31,336 nt of DNA from a virus. Under the pieces are notes generated by a model. It saw only the letters and a program-made list of their open reading frames with translations, did not search any database and was not told the origin of the DNA. Below, one piece after another: positions 20,539 through 29,173 of this stretch; position 1 is the first letter of the stretch; each line of letters starts with the position of its first letter. Location of the stretch: positions 1-31,336 of the IMG/VR virus record IMGVR_UViG_3300018416_000064; one strand, written 5' to 3'. A program made the translations under genes and the position numbers.

Positions 20539-23078
20539 TATTTTAATTCTTTGGTCTTTAAATACACCTTACTGTCAAGAACGCTCATTGTCGAGACGAA
20601 ATTTGTTCCGTCTGAAATTTCCGCTCTTATAACTGCTATGTCTCCTTTATTTGGTTCTCCGTTTTCTAAAAATCTAGAAAAAGCGTCTCCCCTCCAGTCT
20701 CCAAAAAGTATTTTTGCCGTTCCACTGTCATCGGACACTGTAGCCGCCATGTATTTTCTATCGTTTCTGTCTAAGCGAATTGTGAAGTCGTCTATTCTAG
20801 CGACTGCTCTCCAGCTTCTTGGCTGTTCAATAGATATATCCTTTAGGGTTTTTAAATCCCTCTTTTCTTTGAAGCAGTCAACTAAAGAAATAGAAGGGCT
20901 GTAACCTAATAAATTAGTCTCAAACCACCAAGTCGATAAGTTTCCTCTTTTTTGGTTTTCTTGATAAAGAGTTTTGTAATCTTGAAATTTTCTTTTAAAA
21001 GTTTCAAATCGAGACTCTTTCATTACCAACTTGTTATCGTCTCCAATGATTTTTTCAAATACGCTTTTGGATATGGAATTTAACAAGTCAAAATTATGCC
21101 TTTCCCCAAGTTTGTAAAATTGTCTTTTCTCTCTGTCTGTTAGTAAATTGTATGCTTGAGCTTCTAAAGCTTTTTTCGGCCTTTCCTTTAATCCCAAAGC
21201 TCCTGCGTAAATCATAGAGCTTAAAACTCCTATATTTATTTTACACTGTTTTGCACAAGCGAATACGTCGTATTTGTTTTTAGGGTCTAGTTTAACAAAC
21301 TCCTCCAAACATTTCTTTGTTCTTTCTGAAACTCCCTTGATCGACTGAAGGCCGTAACGAATATCGTCGCCTTCTATTGTGAAATTCATTGCAGATGACT
21401 CCAAGCTTGGAGGGAGAAGTCTAACTCCAAAGTCAGAAATTTCTCTACTTACCTCCGCAATAGCCTCCAAGGGGTCTGGCTCGTCTTCTGCGACCTCTAG
21501 AATTGATGTAAAGAATTCTTTTGGATGCTTATATTTTAGCCAAACCGTTTTGGCGGCTAAAGACGCATAGCAAACTGCGTGACTTGCATTAAAAGAATAG
21601 TTGGCACTGGCTTCTAGCGCGTTCCAATAATATTGCGCCAAATCTTCATTCAAGCCGTTTTCGTTAGCCGCTTGAAAGATTTTCGACCTCCATGCTGGCA
21701 TTTCATTTGTTTTTTTCTTTCCAACGATTCTTCTCAAAGTCTCCGCATCGTCAAGAGAAAGTTTAAAAACTTTATTAGCAATTTGCATCAATTGTTCTTG
21801 ATACAAGATTACGTTTTTTGATCTTGCCAAGATTTTATCTAATTCTGGATGAAGACCTAAAGGACTTTCATTTTGTTTTTGAGAAATATAGTCATCTACA
21901 AACTGCAATGCAGCGGGTCTAGCTAGAGCAACAACGTCAGCAAGTTCTGCTAAATTGCTAGGTTTTACTTTTTTCGTTACGTCTGCGTTGATGTCTGCCG
22001 AAATTTGAAAAAGACCGCAAGGATGATTAAAGTCTTGCAGCATTTCATAAATAAAAGGGTCTTCATCGTCTACATCATCCAAGGATATTCCGATCTTTTT
22101 GCACACCTTATTCGCAATTGACAGAGTTCTTAACCCTAGAATGTCAAACTTCACCATTAAATCGGCAACGTCATTCATTTCATAACTAGAGATTAGTTCT
22201 CCGTCCTTAGTCAATTGAAGAGGACAGACATCAGAAATCTCTTGGGAGCAAATCGCAATACCAGAAGGGTGAACTCCGCAATTTTTATTCAAATTTTCTA
22301 ATAACAAAGCGCATTCGTAAGCTTTTTTGTTACTATTGCACCAATCTTCGAATCTAGGAACTTCATCATAAGCCCTTTTTAAAGAAACAACTTTCCCATG
22401 TTCTTTGGGAATCATGTCGCTAACTTTATTTGCTTCTTCTTCGGATGCGTTAGAAAAGAATTTCGCGCATTCTTTTATACAAAGCTTTGAAGAGAAAGTA
22501 TTAAAAGTTAAAATTTTGGCCGTTTTTCCTTTGTGCTTTTCTTCAATATAGTCTATTACTTTAAATCTATCTTCGTGAGATATATCTGTATCTACATCTG
22601 GAGCCAGCGATCCTACTAAAAATTCTTTACCTTTTTTGTCAAAGGTCTTTTTCGCTCTATTTTTTGAAACAAATCTCTCAAAAAATAGATCGTGTGGGAG
22701 AGGGTCTTTATTCGTTACTCCAAGCAAATAAAGGATTAAACTACCCGCTGCGCTTCCTCTGCCATCCCCCACGGCGATCCCACTCTTCTTCGCAAAATCA
22801 ACTACATCCCAATTCAAAAGAATGTAATCAACAAAACCTAATTCATCAAAAATATCAATTTCATATTTGGCCCTATCGTAGTATTCCTTCTTGTTGGAAA
22901 GTTTGTCTATCCCTCTGTCTTTAATACCCTTTCTTGATAAGGCCTTTAAAACTTCTAAACTATCAGCCTTTTTTTCCAACCCAAGCTTTTTGAGAGTCTT
23001 TTTTTCTAATTCAATCTTGGGCAACTCCAAACCTGCTGGTTCAAAATCCTCATAGGTTTCAAAACTGTCAAAATTCAT
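20538..23078 (-). CDS. DNA polymerase III alpha, polymerase core without PHP domain
   Basis: The 846-residue protein aligns with bacterial DnaE from just before the palm: YEIDIFDELGFVDYILLNWD, GDGRGSAAGS (104-113), PDVDTDIS with catalytic Asp161 and Asp163, and VKFDILGLRTLS with Asp312. LYQEQ (425-429) and KKKTNEMPAWRS follow, then LLPPSLESSAMNF, and an OB fold (about 755-840: AVARIDD, ATVSDDSGTAKILFGDW). The N-terminal ~270-residue PHP domain is absent but encoded separately at 28476-29168. The tau-binding C-terminus of bacterial DnaE is also missing. It is the likely phage replicase. It has its own near-leaderless promoter and overlaps the Clp-like gene by one base. Confidence 0.9.
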   Translation of the reverse strand: MNFDSFETYEDFEPAGLELPKIELEKKTLKKLGLEKKADSLEVLKALSRKGIKDRGIDKLSNKKEYYDRAKYEIDIFDELGFVDYILLNWDVVDFAKKSGIAVGDGRGSAAGSLILYLLGVTNKDPLPHDLFFERFVSKNRAKKTFDKKGKEFLVGSLAPDVDTDISHEDRFKVIDYIEEKHKGKTAKILTFNTFSSKLCIKECAKFFSNASEEEANKVSDMIPKEHGKVVSLKRAYDEVPRFEDWCNSNKKAYECALLLENLNKNCGVHPSGIAICSQEISDVCPLQLTKDGELISSYEMNDVADLMVKFDILGLRTLSIANKVCKKIGISLDDVDDEDPFIYEMLQDFNHPCGLFQISADINADVTKKVKPSNLAELADVVALARPAALQFVDDYISQKQNESPLGLHPELDKILARSKNVILYQEQLMQIANKVFKLSLDDAETLRRIVGKKKTNEMPAWRSKIFQAANENGLNEDLAQYYWNALEASANYSFNASHAVCYASLAAKTVWLKYKHPKEFFTSILEVAEDEPDPLEAIAEVSREISDFGVRLLPPSLESSAMNFTIEGDDIRYGLQSIKGVSERTKKCLEEFVKLDPKNKYDVFACAKQCKINIGVLSSMIYAGALGLKERPKKALEAQAYNLLTDREKRQFYKLGERHNFDLLNSISKSVFEKIIGDDNKLVMKESRFETFKRKFQDYKTLYQENQKRGNLSTWWFETNLLGYSPSISLVDCFKEKRDLKTLKDISIEQPRSWRAVARIDDFTIRLDRNDRKYMAATVSDDSGTAKILFGDWRGDAFSRFLENGEPNKGDIAVIRAEISDGTNFVSTMSVLDSKVYLKTKELK

Positions 23079-23084
23079 TCAATG

Positions 23085-23112
23085 AACATACATCGAAAGT
23101 AGGGTTTGTCAA
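23085..23112 (-). promoter_or_regulatory. Near-leaderless promoter of the polymerase core
   Basis: Minus strand TTGACA (23107-23112), 16 bp, TATGTT (23085-23090), 6 nt to the ATG at 23078. The -35 box overlaps the end of the upstream gene. Confidence 0.6.
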
Positions 23113-23894
23113 GTCTTTATTTTGTTCCACACTTCAAACTCAGAGCCTTTCCACTGTTTGGGAACTTGCCCCCCTTCTGGCCAAAGTCCATTTATAGCCA
23201 TTTCCCACTCCTCCTCATCCAAAGGAGGGAATGTGAAAATTTCGGTTGGAGGGTTTAAGCATTTAAGAAGTTTTGTGTCTGGATTGTGCAACCATTTTGA
23301 TCCATCTGGATTTTCTCTAGCACTATCCCAACCGCAGTCTCTGAACGGCGGAATCAATTGATTGGGAATTGGGTAAAAAGAAAAGAATTTAAGCCCTTGT
23401 TTTTTCATGTAGTCTTGAACGCTTTCTTCCGTCCATTTTAAATTGTCCAGAGGGCCGGGACCACCGAAATCTTTTTGTGCGATTAAGTAGTCTGAACGTC
23501 TAATAAATTGCGCCCTTTCCGAATAATTCCCATGCCCTTGATTTCCTGCCAAATCAATATAGTAATTGTTTTCGAAAACAATCTTTTCTGTAAAAAAGTC
23601 TATATGTTGTTCAGTTAATTGCATTTGCAGCAAGTGGTCTACCTGTATGTAAAAGGCAAATTCACTTTGGCACTGAGAAAATAATTGAACGGTTCCGGCT
23701 CCGCAACCTATATTGATTGAATTATTGATAACCCTATCACACAGTCCTTCTTTGAGAAACTTGTCAGCGTATTTATCTCCCCCGTTGTTCAATACAACAA
23801 TCTTTTTTTCAAATAAAGCATTCTCTTTCAGAGAATTCAGTAAATTCTTTAATTCATTTGGCCTATTGTAATCTAAAATTAGGATTTCAGTCAT
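23109..23894 (-). CDS. Glycosyltransferase-like protein (GT-A)
   Basis: The product has 261 residues from the ATG at 23892-23894 (MTEILILDYNRPNELKNLLN); an upstream TTG-type frame start would add 29 poorly typed residues. The first strand and helix, VVLNNGG, then NNSINIGCGAGTVQLFSQCQ and FAFYIQVDHLLQ are arranged as in family-2 (GT-A) enzymes; the acidic site in QVDH would be the metal-binding DXD-like position. The C-terminal half is aromatic-rich. The acceptor is unknown. It lies inside the replication module, so glycosylation of DNA bases is conceivable but unproven. Confidence 0.6.
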   Translation of the reverse strand: MTEILILDYNRPNELKNLLNSLKENALFEKKIVVLNNGGDKYADKFLKEGLCDRVINNSINIGCGAGTVQLFSQCQSEFAFYIQVDHLLQMQLTEQHIDFFTEKIVFENNYYIDLAGNQGHGNYSERAQFIRRSDYLIAQKDFGGPGPLDNLKWTEESVQDYMKKQGLKFFSFYPIPNQLIPPFRDCGWDSARENPDGSKWLHNPDTKLLKCLNPPTEIFTFPPLDEEEWEMAINGLWPEGGQVPKQWKGSEFEVWNKIKT

Positions 23895-23940
23895 TTTTTT
23901 GATTCTTTCGATAAATAGTTTATTGTGGTAACAGGGTAAA

Positions 23941-24357
23941 TTAATCCAATTTAGGTTCAACAAATGGCTTTGAAAAGTCAATTGTCGCCCCTTTCATTTT
24001 AATCACTTCCGGCCTGTCTGCAAAGTGTTTTGTTTTGTTTTGTTTTTGGTATTTATCAAAGAACTTTCTTTTTACAGGGTCTTCTGCTCCAATTTTTTCT
24101 GCCCTCTTTTCCGACATTTCTTTGCTTGCATTCCACAAGTCTCCAATGGTTCCTTTCATGTTTCCAGTCTTCTCCACATGAGATCGTTTATCAAATGGGT
24201 CACAATTAGAAAGAGAGTCGATAGAGGCGTTTGGGACGGTCCATACCCTCTCCCATTCTTCACCGTCTTCTCCAAAATAAACGTGCTTCTCGTCCATTTT
24301 TTGAAGAACTTCCCGAACTTCTTCGGTGTCTTTGTTTTTGTATAGATAAATAGGCAT
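23941..24357 (-). CDS. FmdB-like small phage protein
   Basis: The 138-residue protein begins MPIYLYKNKDTEEVREVLQK, then KHVYFGEDGEEWERVWTVPN, an N-terminal layout like FmdB/putative regulatory proteins (MPIY-x-[FY] plus the terminal VPN strand). The four zinc-binding cysteines of typical FmdB are missing, as in several phage versions. The rest is charged and helical. Its start codon and promoter -10 box lie within a near-perfect palindrome (24356-24379), suggesting control by a DNA-binding protein or RNA hairpin. Confidence 0.55.
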   Translation of the reverse strand: MPIYLYKNKDTEEVREVLQKMDEKHVYFGEDGEEWERVWTVPNASIDSLSNCDPFDKRSHVEKTGNMKGTIGDLWNASKEMSEKRAEKIGAEDPVKRKFFDKYQKQNKTKHFADRPEVIKMKGATIDFSKPFVEPKLD

Positions 24358-24379
24358 CCTACTTAAATTTTAGTAGGAT
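24356..24379. promoter_or_regulatory. Palindrome across -10 box and start codon
   Basis: Arms ATCCTACT (24356-24363) and AGTAGGAT (24372-24379) flank an AT-rich centre with AAATTT. The left arm includes the start codon (24355-24357) and the centre includes the -10 box. Operator-like; in RNA the start would be in a hairpin if the transcript began upstream. Confidence 0.55.
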
Positions 24380-24395
24380 TATCCATAATAATCAA
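24367..24395 (-). promoter_or_regulatory. Near-leaderless promoter of 23941-24357
   Basis: Minus strand TTGATT (24390-24395), 17 bp, TAAAAT (24367-24372), 9 nt to the ATG. Confidence 0.55.
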
Positions 24396-24432
24396 CTTGC
24401 GTTTTTATTTAATGATAAAAGCAGTGTTGATT

Positions 24433-25650
24433 TTACCACAAGTCTCTAGCTTCTGGTTTTGAACAACCTTGGCCTTGAGGGTCTTCGACTTCAAACCCCT
24501 GATCTTTTGCTTTTGCAATTATATCTTTATTGTATTTTAAGTTATTGAAAGCTGGACATCCTCCATAGAACTTCTTTTCTATTTTTTGACCCTTTAACGG
24601 TTTAAGGTCTTTTTTTAATTTAGAGGTTTTTACAATCTTATCGCCTTCCTTTAGCTCGTAATAAAAATAACCAAACTTCATTGGGCAATGCCACATCTTG
24701 TCGCCGTTGACTTTTTTTTGCTTGGGGTTCTCTGCTCTTCCGCACTTGATAAGGCCAGCAAATCCTTCGTATTTTTCAGGCCAACCTTTTTCTGAGGCCA
24801 TGTTTGAAATTGCCAATTTTTCATCGAAATTGTCTACGATTTTCTGAATATCAGTTAAGTAATACTCTAAGCCCTTCATTTCCCCTTCTGACATTTCTGG
24901 TGTTACTAATATTCCTCCATCATTCGATTTGATGCCCACTAAATATTCATTTTCTCCTTCTACTAGGTAAGTCCAAGCTTCTTCGCAGTGCTTTTCGCAA
25001 TCATATTGCAAAAAAACGAATTCCATCCACCCCTTGCTATATTTAGGATATAGCTTTTTCACTACCAACCTGTAAATCTGATCTTGAATATTATCTTCAA
25101 GTTCTTTTCCTTGAAATTTGTTTTTACTACTTTTGAAGTCTCTAATGATAGCCAACGACTTATCTTCAAAAAGAAATAATTTATCAATAAATCCTCTTAC
25201 CCTGTAGGAGAACTCACCCTCTTCCACATCAATATCGAAAGATATTTCAGAGTGAGACTCTGTAGGTTCGCCCTTGTCTTTTCCAAAAAAGTCGTAATTC
25301 AAGCCTTCTAAAAGCATTCTTTCCACTAAGTCGAAATGAGATATTTCTTCGCCGTGGGCAGACTTTGCAAGGTCTTTTGGAGGAAACCCTTCTTTCTTTA
25401 AGAAGGAGTTTATGTATCTCTCCACTTGTGGGCAGCAACTTACGTTTTGATGTTTAACTAATTTATCGAAAATCTTTTTTCTTTTTTCTTCGCCTAAATA
25501 TTCATAAAGGTTATGACAACAAGACCCCATCACCGCGCCAGAATTCGTCTGATCTGGAAGTTTTAATACATAATTGCAATAATACTCCCAACTGCAAGAA
25601 TCTAGGGTTTTTATCCTGCTTGCGGACAATGGAATTTTGTTTTGGTTCAT
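24433..25650 (-). CDS. Cas4/RecB-like PD-(D/E)XK nuclease
   Basis: The 405-residue protein begins with SASRIKTLDSCSWEYYCNYV, the usual opening of the PDDEXK_1 (Cas4/RecB) family, then GAVMGSCCHNLYE with the conserved His46. RGFIDKL (152-158, Asp156), IIRDFKSSK (168-176, Asp171 and Lys173) and QDQIYRL (189-195) form the nuclease core. Cysteines 19 and 25 near the N-terminus and several near the C-terminus (WHCPM, GGCPAFN, GCSKPE) could bind an iron-sulfur cluster as in Cas4/AddB. It probably acts as an exonuclease in recombination with RecA or in host-DNA degradation. It lies 25 bp after the primase gene. Confidence 0.75.
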   Translation of the reverse strand: MNQNKIPLSASRIKTLDSCSWEYYCNYVLKLPDQTNSGAVMGSCCHNLYEYLGEEKRKKIFDKLVKHQNVSCCPQVERYINSFLKKEGFPPKDLAKSAHGEEISHFDLVERMLLEGLNYDFFGKDKGEPTESHSEISFDIDVEEGEFSYRVRGFIDKLFLFEDKSLAIIRDFKSSKNKFQGKELEDNIQDQIYRLVVKKLYPKYSKGWMEFVFLQYDCEKHCEEAWTYLVEGENEYLVGIKSNDGGILVTPEMSEGEMKGLEYYLTDIQKIVDNFDEKLAISNMASEKGWPEKYEGFAGLIKCGRAENPKQKKVNGDKMWHCPMKFGYFYYELKEGDKIVKTSKLKKDLKPLKGQKIEKKFYGGCPAFNNLKYNKDIIAKAKDQGFEVEDPQGQGCSKPEARDLW

Positions 25651-25675
25651 TTTGCTTTTTCTACTTTAAGGCGTT

Positions 25676-26701
25676 CTACTCATAATTGAATTCATACTCT
25701 TTTATTAGCTTTTTTATTTTGCTCTTTAGCTTTTGAGTAATTTTAGCGTTGGGCGCATAATCAATCAATTCTTTAATTGCCTTCTTTTGTGATTCTGAAT
25801 CAAATTTCAGAGAAGACCTCCAAGCTTTAATTTCTTCTGTCGTCATATCTCCAAAGTCGTAGCCTTTTCGCGGACAAGGACAGAACCAAATTCTATCAAG
25901 GTCTATCGAATCAATCATTCTCAACAATGAAGCCAAAGCTCCATCAAATCCTCTATTTTGACCGTTATCATTGTTAAATGATAAAATGACATCTTTGTTC
26001 ATTCCATTTAATTTAGAAATCAAATGAGGGTTCATTGAGTTTGTGAAAGCAACACAATTATTTTTAATTCCAGCCTGATAAAGAGACATGGAATCTCCAA
26101 TGGATTCAACTACAAAAATTCGACCCTCCTCGTTTATTTGCTCTTTAACTCCGTCTACAGAAAAATAAGGGTAAAGCCAGTTTGCAGTTTTTCCTCTATG
26201 GAGCCATTTCGGGTAATCATTATCCTCTACGACTTTTCTTCCAGAAAATCCATGAATTAAACCGTCTTCTCGAAATATCGGAAAGACCATTCTCCTGAAG
26301 AACTTTCCATTTGTGGCCAAACCGCATTTGTATGCTTTTTGGGTAGCAACGGAGATTCCTCTATTGTTAAAGAAATCGAAATCTGGAAGCAGTCTTTCTA
26401 AAACTGAATTATTGAATATCTTTTCTTCTTTCAAAAGTTCTCTCCTTTTTGTTGTATAATTAAACTCTTCACCTTTTATGATGTGCGACACATCGTTTGT
26501 TTTTAAAGTTTTTTTTAGTAAAAGCTCGAAAGGCAAAGCTACAGAACCAGCCACAAAATCAGTCCATACGCCACTGTCTTTGTAAATAGAGATCGCTGTT
26601 TTATTGTCTCCACCCCTGTATATTGCAGAAGTTTGCCAATAGCTGCCTCGATCAGACAATGTGTATCCTAAATTTCTAAGTATGGATGCATAATCAATCA
26701 T
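25676..26701 (-). CDS. DnaG-like primase (Toprim), zinc ligands missing
   Basis: The 341-residue protein has an N-terminal part that matches the primase zinc-ribbon region in layout (YWQTSAIYRGGDNKTAISIY, then GVWTDFVAGSVALPFELL) but without any of the CHC2 cysteines. A primase core follows: RGISVATQKAYKCGLA, MVFPIFREDGLIHGFSGRKV. The Toprim domain has VVESIGDSMSLYQAG with Glu199 and VILSFNNDNGQNRG, where the expected D-x-D is N-x-D. It probably makes primers with the DnaB-like helicase encoded just upstream (20 bp). The Asp-to-Asn change and zinc loss make activity worth testing. Confidence 0.75.
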   Translation of the reverse strand: MIDYASILRNLGYTLSDRGSYWQTSAIYRGGDNKTAISIYKDSGVWTDFVAGSVALPFELLLKKTLKTNDVSHIIKGEEFNYTTKRRELLKEEKIFNNSVLERLLPDFDFFNNRGISVATQKAYKCGLATNGKFFRRMVFPIFREDGLIHGFSGRKVVEDNDYPKWLHRGKTANWLYPYFSVDGVKEQINEEGRIFVVESIGDSMSLYQAGIKNNCVAFTNSMNPHLISKLNGMNKDVILSFNNDNGQNRGFDGALASLLRMIDSIDLDRIWFCPCPRKGYDFGDMTTEEIKAWRSSLKFDSESQKKAIKELIDYAPNAKITQKLKSKIKKLIKEYEFNYE

Positions 26702-26721
26702 TTCCTAAAACCTTTTTATAA

Positions 26722-28251
26722 TTAAAAGCCTTGAGGTAAGTCACCTTCTTCTGTTTCTGTATTCGCGTCTAAATCTTGGCCTAATCTAGTTTTTACAATG
26801 TCTCTTAAATCTCCACGATCTTCGACATTAAAGTTATCAATTTTTAAATTAATAAAATTATCTCTTTTTTCTCCGTCTTCCATTTCTACTGCATTTAAAT
26901 GGCCAAAAGGGTCTTCTCCCAAGTGTCTTGCTACAGTAGGTATAAGTTTATGAGTGCCAAAGGATTCTCCCTCTTCTTGCATTTCTTCAATACTCTTTTT
27001 TCTAAGAATAAAAAGGTGAGAGCAAAACTGAGTAATCTGGTCTGACAAAGATACGATTGATTCGTCATCTGTCGCTGCATTTCTTGCATTTGAAATTCCA
27101 GTCCTGTTTGCTTGAACAGAAGTCGCCATAGAGACAACGGGTTTTCCATCAAATTTCAATTCTCTACTAATGCACTGTTTGAAGTCGTGAAGGGTTTTTC
27201 CTACAAAAGCCCATTCGCTTCCTTTTCCTAAATTTGAGAAATCTGTCTTTAAATAGTCAAAAGAAAATACTAACTCATTGCCGCGCCCGACTTCTGCGTA
27301 GTAGATTCTTTTTAAAGTTGCCACCATTTCTTCTGAAGTCATTCCTGCTACATTTTTATACAGAATTTTAATATCTTTAACTTTGTCCCAAACTTCTCTA
27401 ACTTTTTGAACAACCTGTTCCGCACTTAGGTCGTTAAATCCATGAGTTCTCCACTTACCACTTTCCAATAAGTGAACTGGAATCCCTGAAGCCCCAGCAA
27501 CCATTCTAAAAACAAGTTCTTCTTCCGACATTTCTCCGTTATCAAAATGAAGAATTGGAACTTTGTATTTATAAGCTGTTTTTAATAACAAATCTAAAGC
27601 TAGGGTAGTTTTTCCTGCCTTACTTCTGGCGCAAATTACTAAGATGTTTGCGGGTCTTAAAACTGAACCATAAATTTTATTAATAGTTTGATACGGACCC
27701 ATAAATCCAACCTCTTTTGGCGGATTTTCTCCCCTGTCTTCAACAATGCTTTCAGCGATTTCTGCTAAGTTAACTAATACATCGTCTTCTCTCTCAAAAG
27801 AAGAGATTGTCTCATTATGAATTTTATCCAATTCATCAATTATTTCACAATATTTTAAATTAGGATCGGTGCTTTTTGCAAAAGCTTGAATTCTTTTCGC
27901 TTCTTCAAACGCTTCTCTTCTAACAGAGAATTTTTTAAGCTCTCTGATCGAATTTAAGAAAACTTCCTTATTAACCTTGTTAAAGGATAGGCTTCTTATG
28001 TATTCAGAAATGTCAATAGAGTCGGGGAATGAAATTCCTAAATTAACAACTCTTTCGATCAGAATTGTATCGTCAAGAGCTTCCGCGTTATTTAACGCGG
28101 ATCGCATCATTTTAAACAGTGTGACGTTTACTTCCGAGTCTTCCGAATAAAAATCTTGCTCTTTAATTAAAAGATTGACTTGATGCCACTCTTCTTGGTG
28201 CTGCAAGATTCCCGAAAGAACGCTTTTTTCTATTGTTAGGCTTTTAATCAT
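26722..28251 (-). CDS. DnaB-like replicative helicase
   Basis: The 509-residue protein has a DnaB N-domain (SVLSGILQHQEEWHQVNLLI, then FNKVNKEVFLNSIRELKKFS) and a RecA-like motor with Walker A ARSKAGKTT (208-216), LHFDNGEMSEEELVFRM and Walker B LVFSFDYLK (327-335), plus MATSVQANRTGISNA and RKKSIEEM near the C-terminal loops. Bacterial DnaB is ~470 aa. The acidic tail is an extension. A hexameric 5'-3' helicase moving ahead of the polymerase is expected. The start overlaps the stop of the small upstream gene by 8 bp, and the primase follows directly. Confidence 0.9.
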   Translation of the reverse strand: MIKSLTIEKSVLSGILQHQEEWHQVNLLIKEQDFYSEDSEVNVTLFKMMRSALNNAEALDDTILIERVVNLGISFPDSIDISEYIRSLSFNKVNKEVFLNSIRELKKFSVRREAFEEAKRIQAFAKSTDPNLKYCEIIDELDKIHNETISSFEREDDVLVNLAEIAESIVEDRGENPPKEVGFMGPYQTINKIYGSVLRPANILVICARSKAGKTTLALDLLLKTAYKYKVPILHFDNGEMSEEELVFRMVAGASGIPVHLLESGKWRTHGFNDLSAEQVVQKVREVWDKVKDIKILYKNVAGMTSEEMVATLKRIYYAEVGRGNELVFSFDYLKTDFSNLGKGSEWAFVGKTLHDFKQCISRELKFDGKPVVSMATSVQANRTGISNARNAATDDESIVSLSDQITQFCSHLFILRKKSIEEMQEEGESFGTHKLIPTVARHLGEDPFGHLNAVEMEDGEKRDNFINLKIDNFNVEDRGDLRDIVKTRLGQDLDANTETEEGDLPQGF

Positions 28252-28489
28252 CTAATTGAAAATCTGCAAAAAATTCTTCTCCTCTTTTTTCTTCCTTTAG
28301 AAAGTTTTTGATACCACCTTTGACGGCCATCCTTGTTGCCTGATTTTCGAAATTCTCTGCACAAGTTGGATTTCCTGATGAGTCCACGTAGAAAATAAAA
28401 AATCCTTTATTCCCTCCTGCGTGATAGCCTGTCCTATCATAGAGCTTCGAAAACAAGCTCTCTGGTATATTTAGTTTACTTTTTTCCAT
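28244..28489 (-). CDS. Small hypothetical protein (81 aa)
   Basis: Starts at the ATG at 28487-28489 behind a GGGAGG that could be a ribosome-binding site; the longer frame from 28612 lies inside the PHP gene. It is soluble (MEKSKLNIPESLFSKLYDRT, then FFIFYVDSSGNPTCAENFEN). It overlaps the PHP gene by 14 bp and the helicase gene by 8 bp, so expression is coupled to both. A helicase-loader role is conceivable from position only. Confidence 0.6.
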   Translation of the reverse strand: MEKSKLNIPESLFSKLYDRTGYHAGGNKGFFIFYVDSSGNPTCAENFENQATRMAVKGGIKNFLKEEKRGEEFFADFQLDD

Positions 28490-29168
28490 AATCCTCCCAA
28501 CAAAATCTCTTCGTATTACAATCTTCAATTTCGGGTGCGTCAAATTTTCTTGGCCTCCCTCCAGTGCCTCTTCCGCACATGGACTTATAAGCTTGGAATG
28601 CCGGAAAGTCAAGTTCTTTTTCGTAAAGAATTGTTTTGGCAGTTTGAAATTTTACGCTGTCTAAATTTAACTTCTTCAATTTGTCTATTTCTCTTTGAAT
28701 TTGATAATCAAACGGATGACCGTTTTCTTCCTCAAAAACAACGCATTCCTTTAGCTTTTCTATTGGAAGGTTTGAGTTGCCGAAATTATGAATTCTTTTA
28801 TGCAAAAAACTGTCGTAAAAAGGTATCGCGACCAAAACATCACAAGATTGAATGCTTTCAAAATTAAGAATTCCATCGTTTTTAACGTATGCTTCAGAAA
28901 ATAACTTTCTAAGTTCTTTAAGTCCACTATCGTTCTTAGCAAAAAGAACGATCTTGCTTGAAGCGTTGTCTTCGTGACTGCAATCTATTCTCAACCCGAA
29001 AATCAACTTTTTACCCTGTTCTTTTGCCTTTTTTACGGTTTTGCGGAAACCTGCAAAAGAGTCTTCTACCACAACTACTTGCTCCTCGTCTTTTGCTAGT
29101 TCAAAAATTCTATCAATAGATAGGATCGACTTTCCTATTGAAAAATGAGTCTTAAATAAGGGTATCAT
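28476..29168 (-). CDS. Stand-alone PHP domain of DNA polymerase III alpha
   Basis: The 230-residue protein aligns with the N-terminus of bacterial DnaE: PLFKTHFSIGKSILSIDRIF corresponds to VHLRVHSDYS, VVVVEDSFAGF to the ALAITDFTN segment, KKAKEQGKKLIFGLR to the GAGIKPIVGA strand, and KIVLFAKNDSGLKELRKLFS to the VLAANNTGYQNLTLLIS helix. The C-terminus (FPAFQAYKSM, NTKRFCWED) corresponds to the DAHEIRVAI and YMRSEEEM segments just before the palm. Metal-binding His/Asp residues of active PHP domains are not preserved (VEDS, THFS), so it is probably structural rather than a proofreader. It should associate with 20538-23078. It has its own near-leaderless promoter. Confidence 0.85.
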   Translation of the reverse strand: MIPLFKTHFSIGKSILSIDRIFELAKDEEQVVVVEDSFAGFRKTVKKAKEQGKKLIFGLRIDCSHEDNASSKIVLFAKNDSGLKELRKLFSEAYVKNDGILNFESIQSCDVLVAIPFYDSFLHKRIHNFGNSNLPIEKLKECVVFEEENGHPFDYQIQREIDKLKKLNLDSVKFQTAKTILYEKELDFPAFQAYKSMCGRGTGGRPRKFDAPEIEDCNTKRFCWEDYGKK

Positions 29169-29173
29169 GCCTA

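Noticed and set aside
20538-29168. Split intein explaining the divided polymerase
   Set aside because: The end of the PHP protein and the start of the core lack intein motifs, and the two pieces cover only the extein parts.
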